DNA of 30,574 nucleotides from contig CAMOCH010000005.1 of NCBI GenBank assembly GCA_946610655.1, positions 1 to 30,574 of the forward strand, written 5' to 3'. Positions 23,138-30,287 of this stretch are shown here, in pieces. A program made the position numbers and the translations under genes. The DNA is from an uncultured Clostridia bacterium (GTDB taxonomy: Bacteria; Bacillota; Clostridia; Christensenellales; UBA1242). The notes beneath the pieces were generated by a model. It searched no databases and was not told the origin of the DNA. It worked only from the letters and a program-made list of their open reading frames with translations. Numbering within the stretch: the first letter of the stretch is position 1; each line of letters begins with the position of its first letter.

Positions 23138-23674
23138 CTAAATTTCATATTCCAAGACTTCGCAGTTGTTTATGCACATTGATAGAAGTGGTTTTGATAG
23201 GTCAGCATCTTTGAAAAACATTTTAACAAAAATGCTAACACCAGCATGAGAAACAATTAAGATATTTTTGTCATGATATTTTTTTGTGATATCATTCAAA
23301 AAGTCATAAACTCTTTTGGAAAAATTATGAACTGTTTCAATGTTTTTTACATTAAGATTTGTTTTTAAATCCCATAAGTCATATTCATTTAATTCTTTAT
23401 CAATATGTCCTTCCATTTGTCCAAACTTTCGTTCTGTTATGCGCTCGTCGATTATTATTGGGGTAGTTCTATTACCTTTGATAATCTCTGCCGTTTTATG
23501 TGCTCTTTGAAGTGGAGAAGAGATAATCAAATCAAATTGTTTATCAGCAAGTTTACTTTTTGTTTCTTCTGCTTGTTTAATTCCCAAGGCATTTAAAGGT
23601 ATATCAGTTACGCCTTGAATTTTGTGGAGCTCATTCCAATCAGTTCTTCCATGTCTGGTAAAATAAAGTTTCAT
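23138..23674 (-). CDS. Histidine phosphatase (phosphoglycerate mutase-like, GpmB/CobC type)
   Basis: The 178-residue protein has the catalytic RHG (7-9) of the histidine phosphatase superfamily, the second-site SSPLQRAHKTAEII, ERKFGQMEG with the acid Glu, and VSHAGV with the second catalytic His. Members remove phosphate from sugars, nucleotides or cobalamin precursors; the substrate cannot be told from sequence and no cobalamin genes are near. The start is ATG at 23674 with AGAGG (23679-23683) four bases away. The longer open frame to 23830 runs through a tRNA gene and is not real. It seems to be transcribed from the tRNA-Ser promoter. Confidence 0.9.
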   Translation of the reverse strand: MKLYFTRHGRTDWNELHKIQGVTDIPLNALGIKQAEETKSKLADKQFDLIISSPLQRAHKTAEIIKGNRTTPIIIDERITERKFGQMEGHIDKELNEYDLWDLKTNLNVKNIETVHNFSKRVYDFLNDITKKYHDKNILIVSHAGVSIFVKMFFKDADLSKPLLSMCINNCEVLEYEI

Positions 23675-23697
23675 AAAGCCTCTTAGTTTATAGATTT

Positions 23698-23790
23698 TGG
23701 CGGAAGCGGTGGGATTCGAACCCACGTGCCGGATTTCTCCGACAACCGCATTTCGAGTGCGGCTCGGTGCGACCACTTCGATACGCTTCC
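23698..23790 (-). tRNA. tRNA-Ser (anticodon CGA)
   Basis: On the minus strand the acceptor stem is GGAAGCG with CGCTTCC. The anticodon arm is CCGCA-CTCGAAA-TGCGG with anticodon CGA, reading UCG. A long variable arm (TGTCGGAGAAATCCGGCA) identifies a class II tRNA. The T arm is GTGGG-TTCGAAT-CCCAC, the discriminator is G and CCA is encoded. The phosphatase ATG lies 23 bases after its 3' end. Confidence 0.95.
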
Positions 23791-23801
23791 ATGCAAAAAG
23801 C

Positions 23802-23830
23802 ATTATATTACATAAACTATCAAAAATCAA
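23802..23830 (-). promoter_or_regulatory. Promoter of tRNA-Ser and the histidine phosphatase gene
   Basis: On the minus strand: TTGATT (plus 23825-23830), 17-bp spacer, TATAAT (plus 23802-23807). Predicted +1 is about 23795, five bases before the mature tRNA. Confidence 0.75.
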
Positions 23831-23851
23831 ATAAATAATATTTTGTGCAAC

Positions 23852-23875
23852 AAAAAAGTCGCTTAATGCGACTTT
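23852..23875 (-). terminator. Intrinsic terminator of the minus-strand membrane operon
   Basis: On the minus strand AAAGTCGC and GCGACTTT form an 8-bp stem with a 5-base loop, followed by a T run. Confidence 0.85.
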
Positions 23876-23878
23876 CTT

Positions 23879-24298
23879 TTATAAATGTAATTTTTTGAGT
23901 ATTATATACATTCCAAAAGCAAATAGCCCCAAACAAACAAGGAATAATAGTAGGGCAATCCAAGATATTGGTCTGCGATTTAATTTGATTTGTTTGATTG
24001 TTGCAGAAAATGCAAGGAAGAAACAACCTATTGAGTATATAACAAAACCAAATCCCATGATGATGACAAAGATGTTAAATATAACAGCAAGATTGCGAGT
24101 GAAGCCTATATAAACCATTGCTGATCCACCAAGAGAGAGAATCAAAAATAAAATAGAGTTTAGTATTGATTTTCCAGCAAAGTATTTGCTGTATGGTTTT
24201 AGGTCTGGATCGTTTTTAATATTTGTATAGACAATGCGGTAGTCTAAAAGTTTTCCAATAAAATTTAAAAATTGAATAAGTCCACTTGTTTTTGACAT
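23879..24298 (-). CDS. Small membrane protein, unknown function
   Basis: The 139-residue product has a polar N-terminal 40 residues and three membrane helices (about 44-66, 70-98, 112-134). It has no recognisable motif. ATG 24298 is chosen because GGAGG stands five bases upstream, inside the last codons of the preceding gene; an in-frame ATG at 24310 lies before that site. The stop of the preceding gene is two bases away, so the two genes form a coupled operon ending at the terminator just downstream. Confidence 0.75.
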   Translation of the reverse strand: MSKTSGLIQFLNFIGKLLDYRIVYTNIKNDPDLKPYSKYFAGKSILNSILFLILSLGGSAMVYIGFTRNLAVIFNIFVIIMGFGFVIYSIGCFFLAFSATIKQIKLNRRPISWIALLLFLVCLGLFAFGMYIILKKLHL

Positions 24299-24300
24299 CT

Positions 24301-25122
24301 CTACCTCCATATACTTGTTGAATGATTACTATAGTATTCTTTTCTTCTTTTTGCTTGTTTAATAGCATCAAAGTGTGCTTTTGTGTTTTCGTAAGCAGCA
24401 GGGTCAAGAGTTTTTGTGAATTTATAACAGTTAACTCTATCAATAATAACTCTAACAAAAACAACAATCAAAACAACAGATATAGCATATAAAACGCAGC
24501 CCACAATAATTCCTAAAGTTGCACCTTTGCTAAGAAATATTGCAAATGTTCCAACAACAAATCCAATAATAGTTGCAGCAATAAGGCTCCATGTAAACTG
24601 ACTTGCTTTGGTTCCAAATGCCATTTCTTCTGTTGTTGCAGTTGCAAGGTTCAAACAATTTAGCCCAGTTGTGATAAGGTAAGCACAAGCTGTGGCAAAA
24701 AGAATAAACACACCAATCATCAACATAATAGCAAGTCCAATGGCAGCACCACTAAGCCCAGAAATAATGTTAAGAGGATCCCAACTTGGAGAAGATGATC
24801 CAACTTCACCAGTTGCACCAATTAAGTTTGGAAGAGTGCTTGCGGCAAGAAAGAGCCCAAGTCCAATAGCGGCAGCTGCCAAAACAAATATTATGATTGC
24901 AACAATGCGATACATAATTCTTGGTTTTTCTGGTTTTGTTAATGTGTGATCCAAATAAGGAATGTCAACTTTGAACATTTTTCCACGAAGGCGCATTTTT
25001 TCAACATAGTTTAAAGAACTTTTTGAATAACTTTCAACTTCAAATTTATTTTTTGGAGTTTCAGTTTCTTCAACTTTCACATTTTCTTGTTGGGTGTCAT
25101 TATTTATTTGATTTTCTTCCAT
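24301..25122 (-). CDS. Four-helix membrane protein with acidic N-terminal tail, unknown function
   Basis: The 273-residue protein starts with an acidic, Gln/Asn-rich cytoplasmic tail of about 70 residues, then membrane helices at about 72-95, 118-150, 177-198 and 202-228 (the second may be two), and a basic C-terminal tail. The loops between helices 1 and 2 are Gly/Ser-rich. No known family is evident. ATG 25122 has AAGGAGTG five bases upstream; an upstream ATG at 25167 lies before the promoter's predicted +1. It is the first gene of the minus-strand operon and divergent from floA. Confidence 0.78.
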   Translation of the reverse strand: MEENQINNDTQQENVKVEETETPKNKFEVESYSKSSLNYVEKMRLRGKMFKVDIPYLDHTLTKPEKPRIMYRIVAIIIFVLAAAAIGLGLFLAASTLPNLIGATGEVGSSSPSWDPLNIISGLSGAAIGLAIMLMIGVFILFATACAYLITTGLNCLNLATATTEEMAFGTKASQFTWSLIAATIIGFVVGTFAIFLSKGATLGIIVGCVLYAISVVLIVVFVRVIIDRVNCYKFTKTLDPAAYENTKAHFDAIKQAKRRKEYYSNHSTSIWR

Positions 25123-25144
25123 AATTTCACTCCTTAATACACAT

Positions 25145-25174
25145 ATTTTATCATAAGCAAATTGCATCTGGCAA
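25145..25174 (-). promoter_or_regulatory. Promoter of the minus-strand membrane operon
   Basis: On the minus strand: TTGCCA (plus 25169-25174), 18-bp spacer, extended -10 TGA-TAAAAT (hexamer plus 25145-25150). Confidence 0.65.
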
Positions 25175-25202
25175 ATGATTACAGCTAGTACATAAATATA
25201 TT

Positions 25203-25243
25203 ATATTCAATTATGAATATTTTTTTCAAAATGTTATTGAAAA
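25203..25243. repeat. Two inverted repeats between the divergent promoters of floA and the membrane operon
   Basis: ATATTCA (25203-25209) and TGAATAT (25214-25220) are exact 7-bp arms around ATTA. TTTTCAA (25223-25229) and TTGAAAA (25237-25243) are exact arms around seven bases, and the right arm covers the floA -35 box. They may be operator sites; base composition makes chance repeats possible. Confidence 0.35.
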
Positions 25244-25265
25244 TTGCAAATAATAATGATATAAT
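25237..25265 (+). promoter_or_regulatory. Strong sigma-A promoter of floA
   Basis: TTGAAA (25237-25242), 17-bp spacer, TGA-TATAAT with an extended consensus -10 (hexamer 25260-25265). The AGGGGG ribosome binding site follows at about 25285-25290. Confidence 0.82.
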
Positions 25266-25298
25266 CATATCGTAAGAAAAAAATAGGGGGAAACAAAT

Positions 25299-26339
25299 AT
25301 GAACACACAATATTTTGTTTCAGCAATGAGTGTTGGAGGAATTGTTGCACTTTCAATCATTTTGGTTTTAATTCTTGCAATAATCATAACACTTATAATA
25401 TTGGTTCCAATGAAGTTATGGTTTCAAGCACTTGTTTCAAGTGCGCATGTAACCATGGGTAAACTTGTTGGAATGAAAATGAGAAAAGTTGATGTTAACA
25501 TGATTGTTTCAAATTACATAACAGCAAGAAAAGCCGGTGTAAAGATAACAATTGATGAACTTGAAACTCACGCAATGGCAGGTGGACGAATTGATAAAGT
25601 TGTGCTTGCCCTTGTTGCTGCACACTCTGCAAACATGGATTTGACTATTGCGCAAGCAAAAGCAATTGACCTTGCAGGAAGAGACGTTTATGAAGCTGTT
25701 AAAACCAGTATTGTTCCAGAAATTATTGAAACAGATAAAATTTCTGCCGTTGCAAAAGATGGTATTGAACTACTCGTTAAAGCAAAAGTAACAATCATGA
25801 GTAACATGGACAAACAAATTTATGGTGCCAGCAAAGAAACAATTCTTGCCCGTGTTGGTGAAGGTATTGTTACAACTGTTGGTTCAACAGATAACCATAA
25901 AATGATTTTGGAAAGCCCAGAACTTATTTCAAGCACACTTCTTGAAAAAGGTCTTGGAAACAAAACAGCATATGAAATTGTTTCTATTGATATTGCAGAT
26001 ATCGACGTTGGTAGAAACATTGACGCACAACTTCAAATTTTAAAAGCAGAAGCAGATAAAAAGATTGCACAAGCAAAAGCCGAAGAGAGAAAATCTATGG
26101 CGCTTGCTGCTGAGCAAGAAATGAAAGCAAAAGTTCAAGAAATGCAAGCCTTAGTTACACGTGCTCAAGCAGAAGTTCCAAAAGCTCTTGCAGAAGCATT
26201 GAAAAATGGAAAAGTTTCTATCAATGATTACTACGATATGCAAAATATTCAAGCAGACACTGACATGCGTAACAGCATTTCTGAAAAAAATAAAGATTCA
26301 ATTTCTGCAACAAAACCATCAAGACCTCCAAGAGTGTAG
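25299..26339 (+). CDS. floA: Flotillin-like membrane scaffold protein (SPFH family)
   Basis: FloA (YqfA) organises functional membrane microdomains in Bacillus. The 346 residues begin with a long hydrophobic hairpin (about 14-37), then the SPFH domain with MGMKMRKVDV-like and ARKAG motifs characteristic of FloA, and an Ala/Glu/Lys-rich coiled coil (about 245-305) that serves oligomerisation. Size is normal (about 330). AGGGGG lies about eight bases before the ATG. The NfeD-type protein that usually pairs with FloA is absent; a different membrane protein follows after eight bases, with AGGGTG overlapping the floA stop. Confidence 0.93.
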   Translation: MNTQYFVSAMSVGGIVALSIILVLILAIIITLIILVPMKLWFQALVSSAHVTMGKLVGMKMRKVDVNMIVSNYITARKAGVKITIDELETHAMAGGRIDKVVLALVAAHSANMDLTIAQAKAIDLAGRDVYEAVKTSIVPEIIETDKISAVAKDGIELLVKAKVTIMSNMDKQIYGASKETILARVGEGIVTTVGSTDNHKMILESPELISSTLLEKGLGNKTAYEIVSIDIADIDVGRNIDAQLQILKAEADKKIAQAKAEERKSMALAAEQEMKAKVQEMQALVTRAQAEVPKALAEALKNGKVSINDYYDMQNIQADTDMRNSISEKNKDSISATKPSRPPRV

Positions 26340-26347
26340 GGTGAAAT

Positions 26348-27148
26348 ATGGTAACAACATTAATCATTGTTGCAGTTATTGGTGGAGTCATCATCTTGGC
26401 AAGTTTGTTCTTTTCAAATGGTGGTAAGAAGAAAGGCAAAAAAAGTAAAAAAGCTGAGCCTGCACAAGAAAAGAAAGTAGAAGAAAAGCCAAAAGATACA
26501 ACTTTTAAAATTTCAAAAAAAGAAAGAGTTACAAAAATCAGTAAAAAGTCAATCGAAGCTGATTCAAGAACTGCAACAGTTGAAAGAGTTTTTGAAAGAA
26601 CTCCAGAGCAACCTGAATCAGTTAACACAAACATTGAAATTCCACTTTCTCCAGAGGCAGAAGCTTATGAGAGAGAACTTTCAAAAGTTAAAGCAGATGA
26701 TAGAAAAGTTGTTAGTTTTGGTGAACTTCAAAAGCAAGCAGAAGAAATGGAAAAAAATGAGGCAGAAAGAATTGCTGAAGAGGAAAGACTTGCAACTGAA
26801 CTTTCAATAAAGCCAAGAGCCCACTATGCAAGAGATTATTCTTCACTTGAAAGATATAATCCAGAATATTTGCTTGGTGAATATACAGGTTTTGGTGTTG
26901 GCAGCAGCGAAAAAAGAGCATCAATTGAAGAAATTCAACAAAAAGCTGATAAAGAAATTGATGAAGGCAACCAAAAATTTGAAGATCAACTTAGAGATTC
27001 TTTTGAAAAGCTGGGGTTAAGAAGAACAAATCCATTTGAAGATCCATTTGCTCAAAAGCGTGAAGAACCTATTGCAGATGATTATTCAAGCATGGTTGAG
27101 CACGAAGCAATTTTAAACGCAAAGTATAAAAGAAATAAGAAAAAATAA
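26348..27148 (+). CDS. Single-pass membrane protein with long charged tail, probable FloA partner
   Basis: The 266-residue protein has an N-terminal membrane helix (about 3-23), a Lys-rich linker (KKKGKKSKKAEPAQEKK), a Glu/Arg-rich coiled-coil stretch (about 100-150) and a more ordered-looking C-terminal part with YARDYSSLERYNPEYLLGEY and NPFEDPFAQK. The tail should be in the cytoplasm. I do not recognise a family; it has no NfeD OB-fold signature. It follows floA by eight bases and shares its terminator, so it probably works with FloA. Its composition suggests much intrinsic disorder. Confidence 0.8.
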   Translation: MVTTLIIVAVIGGVIILASLFFSNGGKKKGKKSKKAEPAQEKKVEEKPKDTTFKISKKERVTKISKKSIEADSRTATVERVFERTPEQPESVNTNIEIPLSPEAEAYERELSKVKADDRKVVSFGELQKQAEEMEKNEAERIAEEERLATELSIKPRAHYARDYSSLERYNPEYLLGEYTGFGVGSSEKRASIEEIQQKADKEIDEGNQKFEDQLRDSFEKLGLRRTNPFEDPFAQKREEPIADDYSSMVEHEAILNAKYKRNKKK

Positions 27149-27149
27149 C

Positions 27150-27178
27150 AGCACCCCATAATTTGTGGGTGCTTTTTT
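27150..27178 (+). terminator. Intrinsic terminator of the floA operon
   Basis: AGCACCC (27150-27156) pairs with GGGTGCT (27167-27173), followed by a T run. Confidence 0.88.
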
Positions 27179-27191
27179 ATTCTATAAAAAT

Positions 27192-27200
27192 TGCTATAAT
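27192..27200 (+). promoter_or_regulatory. Extended -10 promoter of yqfC-yqfD
   Basis: TGC-TATAAT (27192-27200). No good -35 box is seen at 16-18 bp. CATATATT (27201-27208) resembles a sigma-E -10 element, which would fit the sporulation role in Bacillus, but the matching -35 is poor. Confidence 0.5.
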
Positions 27201-27226
27201 CATATATTAAACCATAAGGAGAACTT

Positions 27227-27490
27227 ATGGCTTTTTTTGAAGAAATTAAAGAAATGTTAAAGCTTGGTGATGATTATCAAGATTTGTTAATAACTTTTAT
27301 GCCAAGCAAAGGGGCAGTGATTCAGGGCTATAAAAAAATTTTAAAAATTGAAGAAGATTATGTTAGCATTTTGGCAAAAAATAAAAGAGTTATTTATGTT
27401 TGTGGAAAAAATATAGAAATTGCATCGCTTTCTCATGCTGAACTTGTTATATTTGGAAAAATTGAGTATGTTGGAGAAAAACATGAATAG
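27227..27490 (+). CDS. yqfC: Sporulation protein YqfC
   Basis: The 87-residue protein matches YqfC in length, place and sequence style: a short beta-rich protein with GYKKILKIEEDYVSI, VCGKNIEIASLSHAELVIFGKIE. In Bacillus yqfC belongs to the mother-cell sigma-E regulon; its exact role is unknown. AAGGAG stands seven to eight bases before the ATG. Its stop overlaps the yqfD start by 8 bp (ATGAATAG), so the two are coupled as in other spore formers. Confidence 0.88.
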   Translation: MAFFEEIKEMLKLGDDYQDLLITFMPSKGAVIQGYKKILKIEEDYVSILAKNKRVIYVCGKNIEIASLSHAELVIFGKIEYVGEKHE

Positions 27491-28604
27491 CGTTAAAGTA
27501 AAAATTGAAGGACTTAATTTTGAGAACTTTTTGTTTGATTTGTCTGCTGCAAACATAAAAATGAAAAATATAAAAAGAAAAGATAAAACTATGACGTTTG
27601 TGGTGAGTAAAAATAATTACAAATTATGCAAAGAAAAAGCAGAAAAATATAACATTAAAATTACTGTGCAAAAAGAATTTGGAATTGTGAATTTTATAAA
27701 AAAATTGCCATATTGTATAGGTGCGTTTTTAGGAATTTTGTTTTCAATATTTTTTGTGTGGCAAAGTGTTTCTTATGTTTCAAACGTTGAAATTGCTCTT
27801 GAAAAAAACCACAATTGTTCAAACGAAAATTCGTGCATTTATTTGCAAAATAATATGCAAGAAATTAAAAAATATATTGAAAGTTTGGGACTTACCAAAG
27901 GCATTAAAATAACAAATAATTTTGAAGAAATTGAACAAAAAGTCATGGCAAATTTTGCTCTTGTTAAAAATTGTTCAATTGAAAGAATTGGCACAAAAGT
28001 GTATGTTAATTTGGTTGAAGCCAAAATTGAAGATAAACAAAATTATTCTGCCATTGTTGCTCAAAAAAATTGCATAATAACAAGCATAACAACATTTAGT
28101 GGAATTGCAAAAGTTAAGGCAGGGGATATTGTTGTTGCAGGGCAAGTGCTTGTTGAAAAAGATGGAAATGTTTTGCCCCGTGCAGATATTGAAGCAAGAG
28201 TTTGGAATGTTGGCACAGCTTGGCATAACTCAAAAACAAATAAACTTGTAAAAACGGGAAATGTTTTTAAAACAAATGCAATAAAGTTTGCAAATGCTGT
28301 TATTGTGCCAGCAAAAAGTAGTCCGTTTGAATTGTTTGAAAAAACTATGAGCGAAAAATATTTAACAACTAACTTTTTGCCAATTAAGGTTGAAACAACC
28401 ATATATGAAGAAGTTAAGATGACTGAAATTGAAGAAAGTTTTGAAGATGTTCGTGCAGAAATTTTTCAAAAGGCAAAAAATGAAGCACTTAAACAAACGG
28501 TTGGAACACCAATAGAATGCACATATAGCGTTGTTACAGAAGGTAATATAACCAAGGTTGATTGCTTTTTGACAAGTGTTGAAAAAATAGGATTAAAAAA
28601 GTGA
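27483..28604 (+). CDS. yqfD: Sporulation protein YqfD
   Basis: The 373-residue protein has an N-terminal ferredoxin-like region (about 1-70), one membrane helix (about 78-100, FLGILFSIFFVWQSVSYV) and an extracytoplasmic part with the POTRA-like repeat and beta-rich domain of YqfD (EIKKYIESLGLTKG, CSIERIGTKVYVNLVEA, VKAGDIVVAGQVL). YqfD is a conserved sporulation membrane protein of the sigma-E regulon in Bacillus. The start at 27483 has GGAG eight bases upstream; the frame is open back to 27420 but that part lies in yqfC. The stop TGA forms part of the terminator stem. Confidence 0.92.
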   Translation: MNSVKVKIEGLNFENFLFDLSAANIKMKNIKRKDKTMTFVVSKNNYKLCKEKAEKYNIKITVQKEFGIVNFIKKLPYCIGAFLGILFSIFFVWQSVSYVSNVEIALEKNHNCSNENSCIYLQNNMQEIKKYIESLGLTKGIKITNNFEEIEQKVMANFALVKNCSIERIGTKVYVNLVEAKIEDKQNYSAIVAQKNCIITSITTFSGIAKVKAGDIVVAGQVLVEKDGNVLPRADIEARVWNVGTAWHNSKTNKLVKTGNVFKTNAIKFANAVIVPAKSSPFELFEKTMSEKYLTTNFLPIKVETTIYEEVKMTEIEESFEDVRAEIFQKAKNEALKQTVGTPIECTYSVVTEGNITKVDCFLTSVEKIGLKK

Positions 28605-28626
28605 GAACAGCAAGTTCTCATTTTTT
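28602..28626 (+). terminator. Intrinsic terminator containing the yqfD stop codon
   Basis: TGAGAAC (28602-28608), loop AGCAA, GTTCTCA (28614-28620), then six T. The first three bases are the stop codon of yqfD. Confidence 0.85.
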
Positions 28627-28639
28627 ATGCAAAATTGTC

Positions 28640-28668
28640 TTGAAAATTTTTTATATTTATTATAAAAT
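28640..28668 (+). promoter_or_regulatory. Sigma-A promoter of ybeY-era
   Basis: TTGAAA (28640-28645), 17-bp spacer, TAAAAT (28663-28668). The predicted +1 is at about 28675, the first G of the ribosome binding site, giving a leader of about ten bases. Confidence 0.72.
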
Positions 28669-28684
28669 ATAAGTGGAGATAAAA

Positions 28685-29125
28685 ATGGTAATCAATATTT
28701 TAGGGTTTGCAAGAAAAAAATATAAAATGGTTGCTCAAAGTTCTGCAATATATGCGCTTAAGTTTTTGGGCGAAGAGAATTTGGAATTAACCATTAAGTT
28801 TGTTAACAAAAAAGAAATTCAAAGGCTTAACAAAGAATTTAGAAATATAGACAAAGTCACAGACGTTTTATCGTTTCCGGCAACAGAGATTAAAGCTGGC
28901 GAAAAAATGACAGAAGAATATCTTGGAGATATGGCCCTTTGTTTAAGCAAGGCAAAAGAGCAGGGCAAAGAGTATAAAAATGGAACAGTGGCAGAACTTA
29001 GAAAGCTTGTTATCCACAGTGTTCTTCACTTGCTTGGCTATGACCATATTAAAGACGAAGATTATATAGTTATGCACAAAAAAGAAGAAGAAATAGAAAA
29101 ATATATATCAAATTTGGAGAAATAA
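28685..29125 (+). CDS. ybeY: Endoribonuclease YbeY (rRNA maturation factor)
   Basis: YbeY is a zinc-dependent RNase-like protein needed for 16S rRNA 3' end maturation and ribosome quality control. The 146 residues include DVLSFPATE and the metal motif HSVLHLLGYDH (His111, His115, His121). The start is ATG 28685 with GGAG (28675-28678) at proper distance; the GTG at 28673 overlaps that site. In Bacillus phoH and pgpH stand between yqfD and ybeY; both are missing here. The stop is one base before the era ATG. Confidence 0.95.
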   Translation: MVINILGFARKKYKMVAQSSAIYALKFLGEENLELTIKFVNKKEIQRLNKEFRNIDKVTDVLSFPATEIKAGEKMTEEYLGDMALCLSKAKEQGKEYKNGTVAELRKLVIHSVLHLLGYDHIKDEDYIVMHKKEEEIEKYISNLEK

Positions 29126-29126
29126 T

Positions 29127-30029
29127 ATGAATAAAAATTATAAATCTGGTTTTGTTTCAGTTGTGGGACGTCCAAACGTTGGAAAGTCTAGTATTATTAA
29201 TGCCATTGTTGGCAAAAAAGTTTCTATAACAAGCCCAAAGGCTCAAACAACCAGAAGAAATGCGCTTGGAATACTCAATCGTGAAGATTGTCAAATGATT
29301 TTTGTTGACACCCCAGGTGTGCAACACAGAGAATCAGCGCTTGGCAAATTTATGAGCAAGTCAACAAATGCAGGAATGCAAGGAACAGATGCAATTTTGG
29401 TTGTGGTTAGTGCACCAAAACTTACTGAAGAAGACCATAACGTTTTGAAAGGTCTCGAAAAATCAGACGTGCCTGTGTTTGTTGCAATAAATAAAGTTGA
29501 CATATTTAAAAAAGACTATCAACAAGTGTTGCCAATACTTTCTGGGCTTCAAAAATATTCATTTGTTAAAGAAGTTTTTCCAGTGAGTGCTCATAAAGGT
29601 TACAATTTGGAGAAACTAACAGATTCTTTGCTCGAATGCTTGCCAGAAGGCGAACCAATGTATGAAACGGATATATTCACCGATCAAAATGTGAGAACAA
29701 TGGTTGCGGAAATAATAAGAGAAAAAGCACTTTATATTTTGCAAGAAGAAATCCCTCATAAACTTGCTGTTGAAATTGTTAGTTATGAAGACAAAGAAAA
29801 ATTGACGTCAATTTCAGCAAATATTGTGTGTGGTGTTGATGCTCACAAAAGAATTGTTATAGGCAAAAATGGCAGCGTTATTAAAGAAATTGGTGAAAAA
29901 TCTCGCAAAGTTATAGAAAAACTTATTGAGCGCAAGGTCTTCCTTGATTTACAGGTTAAAGTTAGAGAAGATTGGGACAAAGATAAATATATGACATCAT
30001 CCTTTGGATATAAAGAAGAAGATTTATAA
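29127..30029 (+). CDS. era: GTPase Era
   Basis: Era is an essential GTPase that binds the 3' end of 16S rRNA and helps assemble the 30S subunit. The 300 residues have G1 GRPNVGKS (14-21), switch I SPKAQTTRRNALGI, G3 DTPG, G4 NKVD, G5 SAHKG and a C-terminal KH domain (VIGKNGSVIKEIGEKSRK). Length is normal. It follows ybeY after one base with GGAG inside the end of ybeY, so both ribosome-assembly factors are made together. Confidence 0.97.
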   Translation: MNKNYKSGFVSVVGRPNVGKSSIINAIVGKKVSITSPKAQTTRRNALGILNREDCQMIFVDTPGVQHRESALGKFMSKSTNAGMQGTDAILVVVSAPKLTEEDHNVLKGLEKSDVPVFVAINKVDIFKKDYQQVLPILSGLQKYSFVKEVFPVSAHKGYNLEKLTDSLLECLPEGEPMYETDIFTDQNVRTMVAEIIREKALYILQEEIPHKLAVEIVSYEDKEKLTSISANIVCGVDAHKRIVIGKNGSVIKEIGEKSRKVIEKLIERKVFLDLQVKVREDWDKDKYMTSSFGYKEEDL

Positions 30030-30044
30030 AAATAAATTCTAATT

Positions 30045-30073
30045 TTGTCACAAGAGAATAGTAAACATAAAAT
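30045..30073 (+). promoter_or_regulatory. Promoter of yqzL-recO
   Basis: TTGTCA (30045-30050), 17-bp spacer, TAAAAT (30068-30073). Predicted +1 is at about 30080, so the leader consists almost only of the hairpin at 30082-30105. Confidence 0.68.
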
Positions 30074-30081
30074 TTGGGCAA

Positions 30082-30105
30082 AATATTTCTACAAGGAGAA
30101 ATATT
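30082..30105 (+). promoter_or_regulatory. 5' leader hairpin presenting the ribosome binding site of yqzL
   Basis: AATATTTCT (30082-30090) and AGAAATATT (30097-30105) pair exactly over 9 bp with loop ACAAGG. The Shine-Dalgarno AAGGAG (30093-30098) lies mostly in the loop and partly in the stem, and the ATG follows directly after the stem. Confidence 0.55.
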
Positions 30106-30267
30106 ATGGACAAAAAACTTGAAAAATTAAAATTTTTAGCAGACGGATTTTATAAACGTTTTCAATATACAGGAAGCATCTATGATTATGGCAAATATCG
30201 TGGAACAAAACAATTAATTAAAGAAAGGGAACAAGAAATTGCCGATCAAAATAGCATGCAAATGTAA
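30106..30267 (+). CDS. yqzL: YqzL-like small protein
   Basis: The 53-residue protein is missed by length cut-offs. It contains FYKRFQYTGSIYDYGKYR, resembling the YqzL core in which an aromatic/Phe pair precedes TGSI and a Tyr, and it stands exactly where yqzL stands in Bacillus, between era and recO. The start has AAGGAG eight bases upstream. The function of YqzL is unknown. It is somewhat longer than usual, with an extra charged C-terminus. Confidence 0.72.
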   Translation: MDKKLEKLKFLADGFYKRFQYTGSIYDYGKYRGTKQLIKEREQEIADQNSMQM

Positions 30268-30287
30268 TAAAAATAATAGGAAACACA

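Noticed and set aside
23675..23830. N-terminal extension of the histidine phosphatase frame
   Set aside because: The open frame runs through the tRNA-Ser gene; the ribosome binding site and family start place the ATG at 23674.
26221..26634. 137-residue minus-strand frame across the floA end and the next gene
   Set aside because: It covers two convincing sense genes and has no promoter or ribosome binding site.
28673..28684. GTG start of ybeY at 28673
   Set aside because: The GTG overlaps the GGAG ribosome binding site that serves ATG 28685, and it lies at the predicted transcription start.
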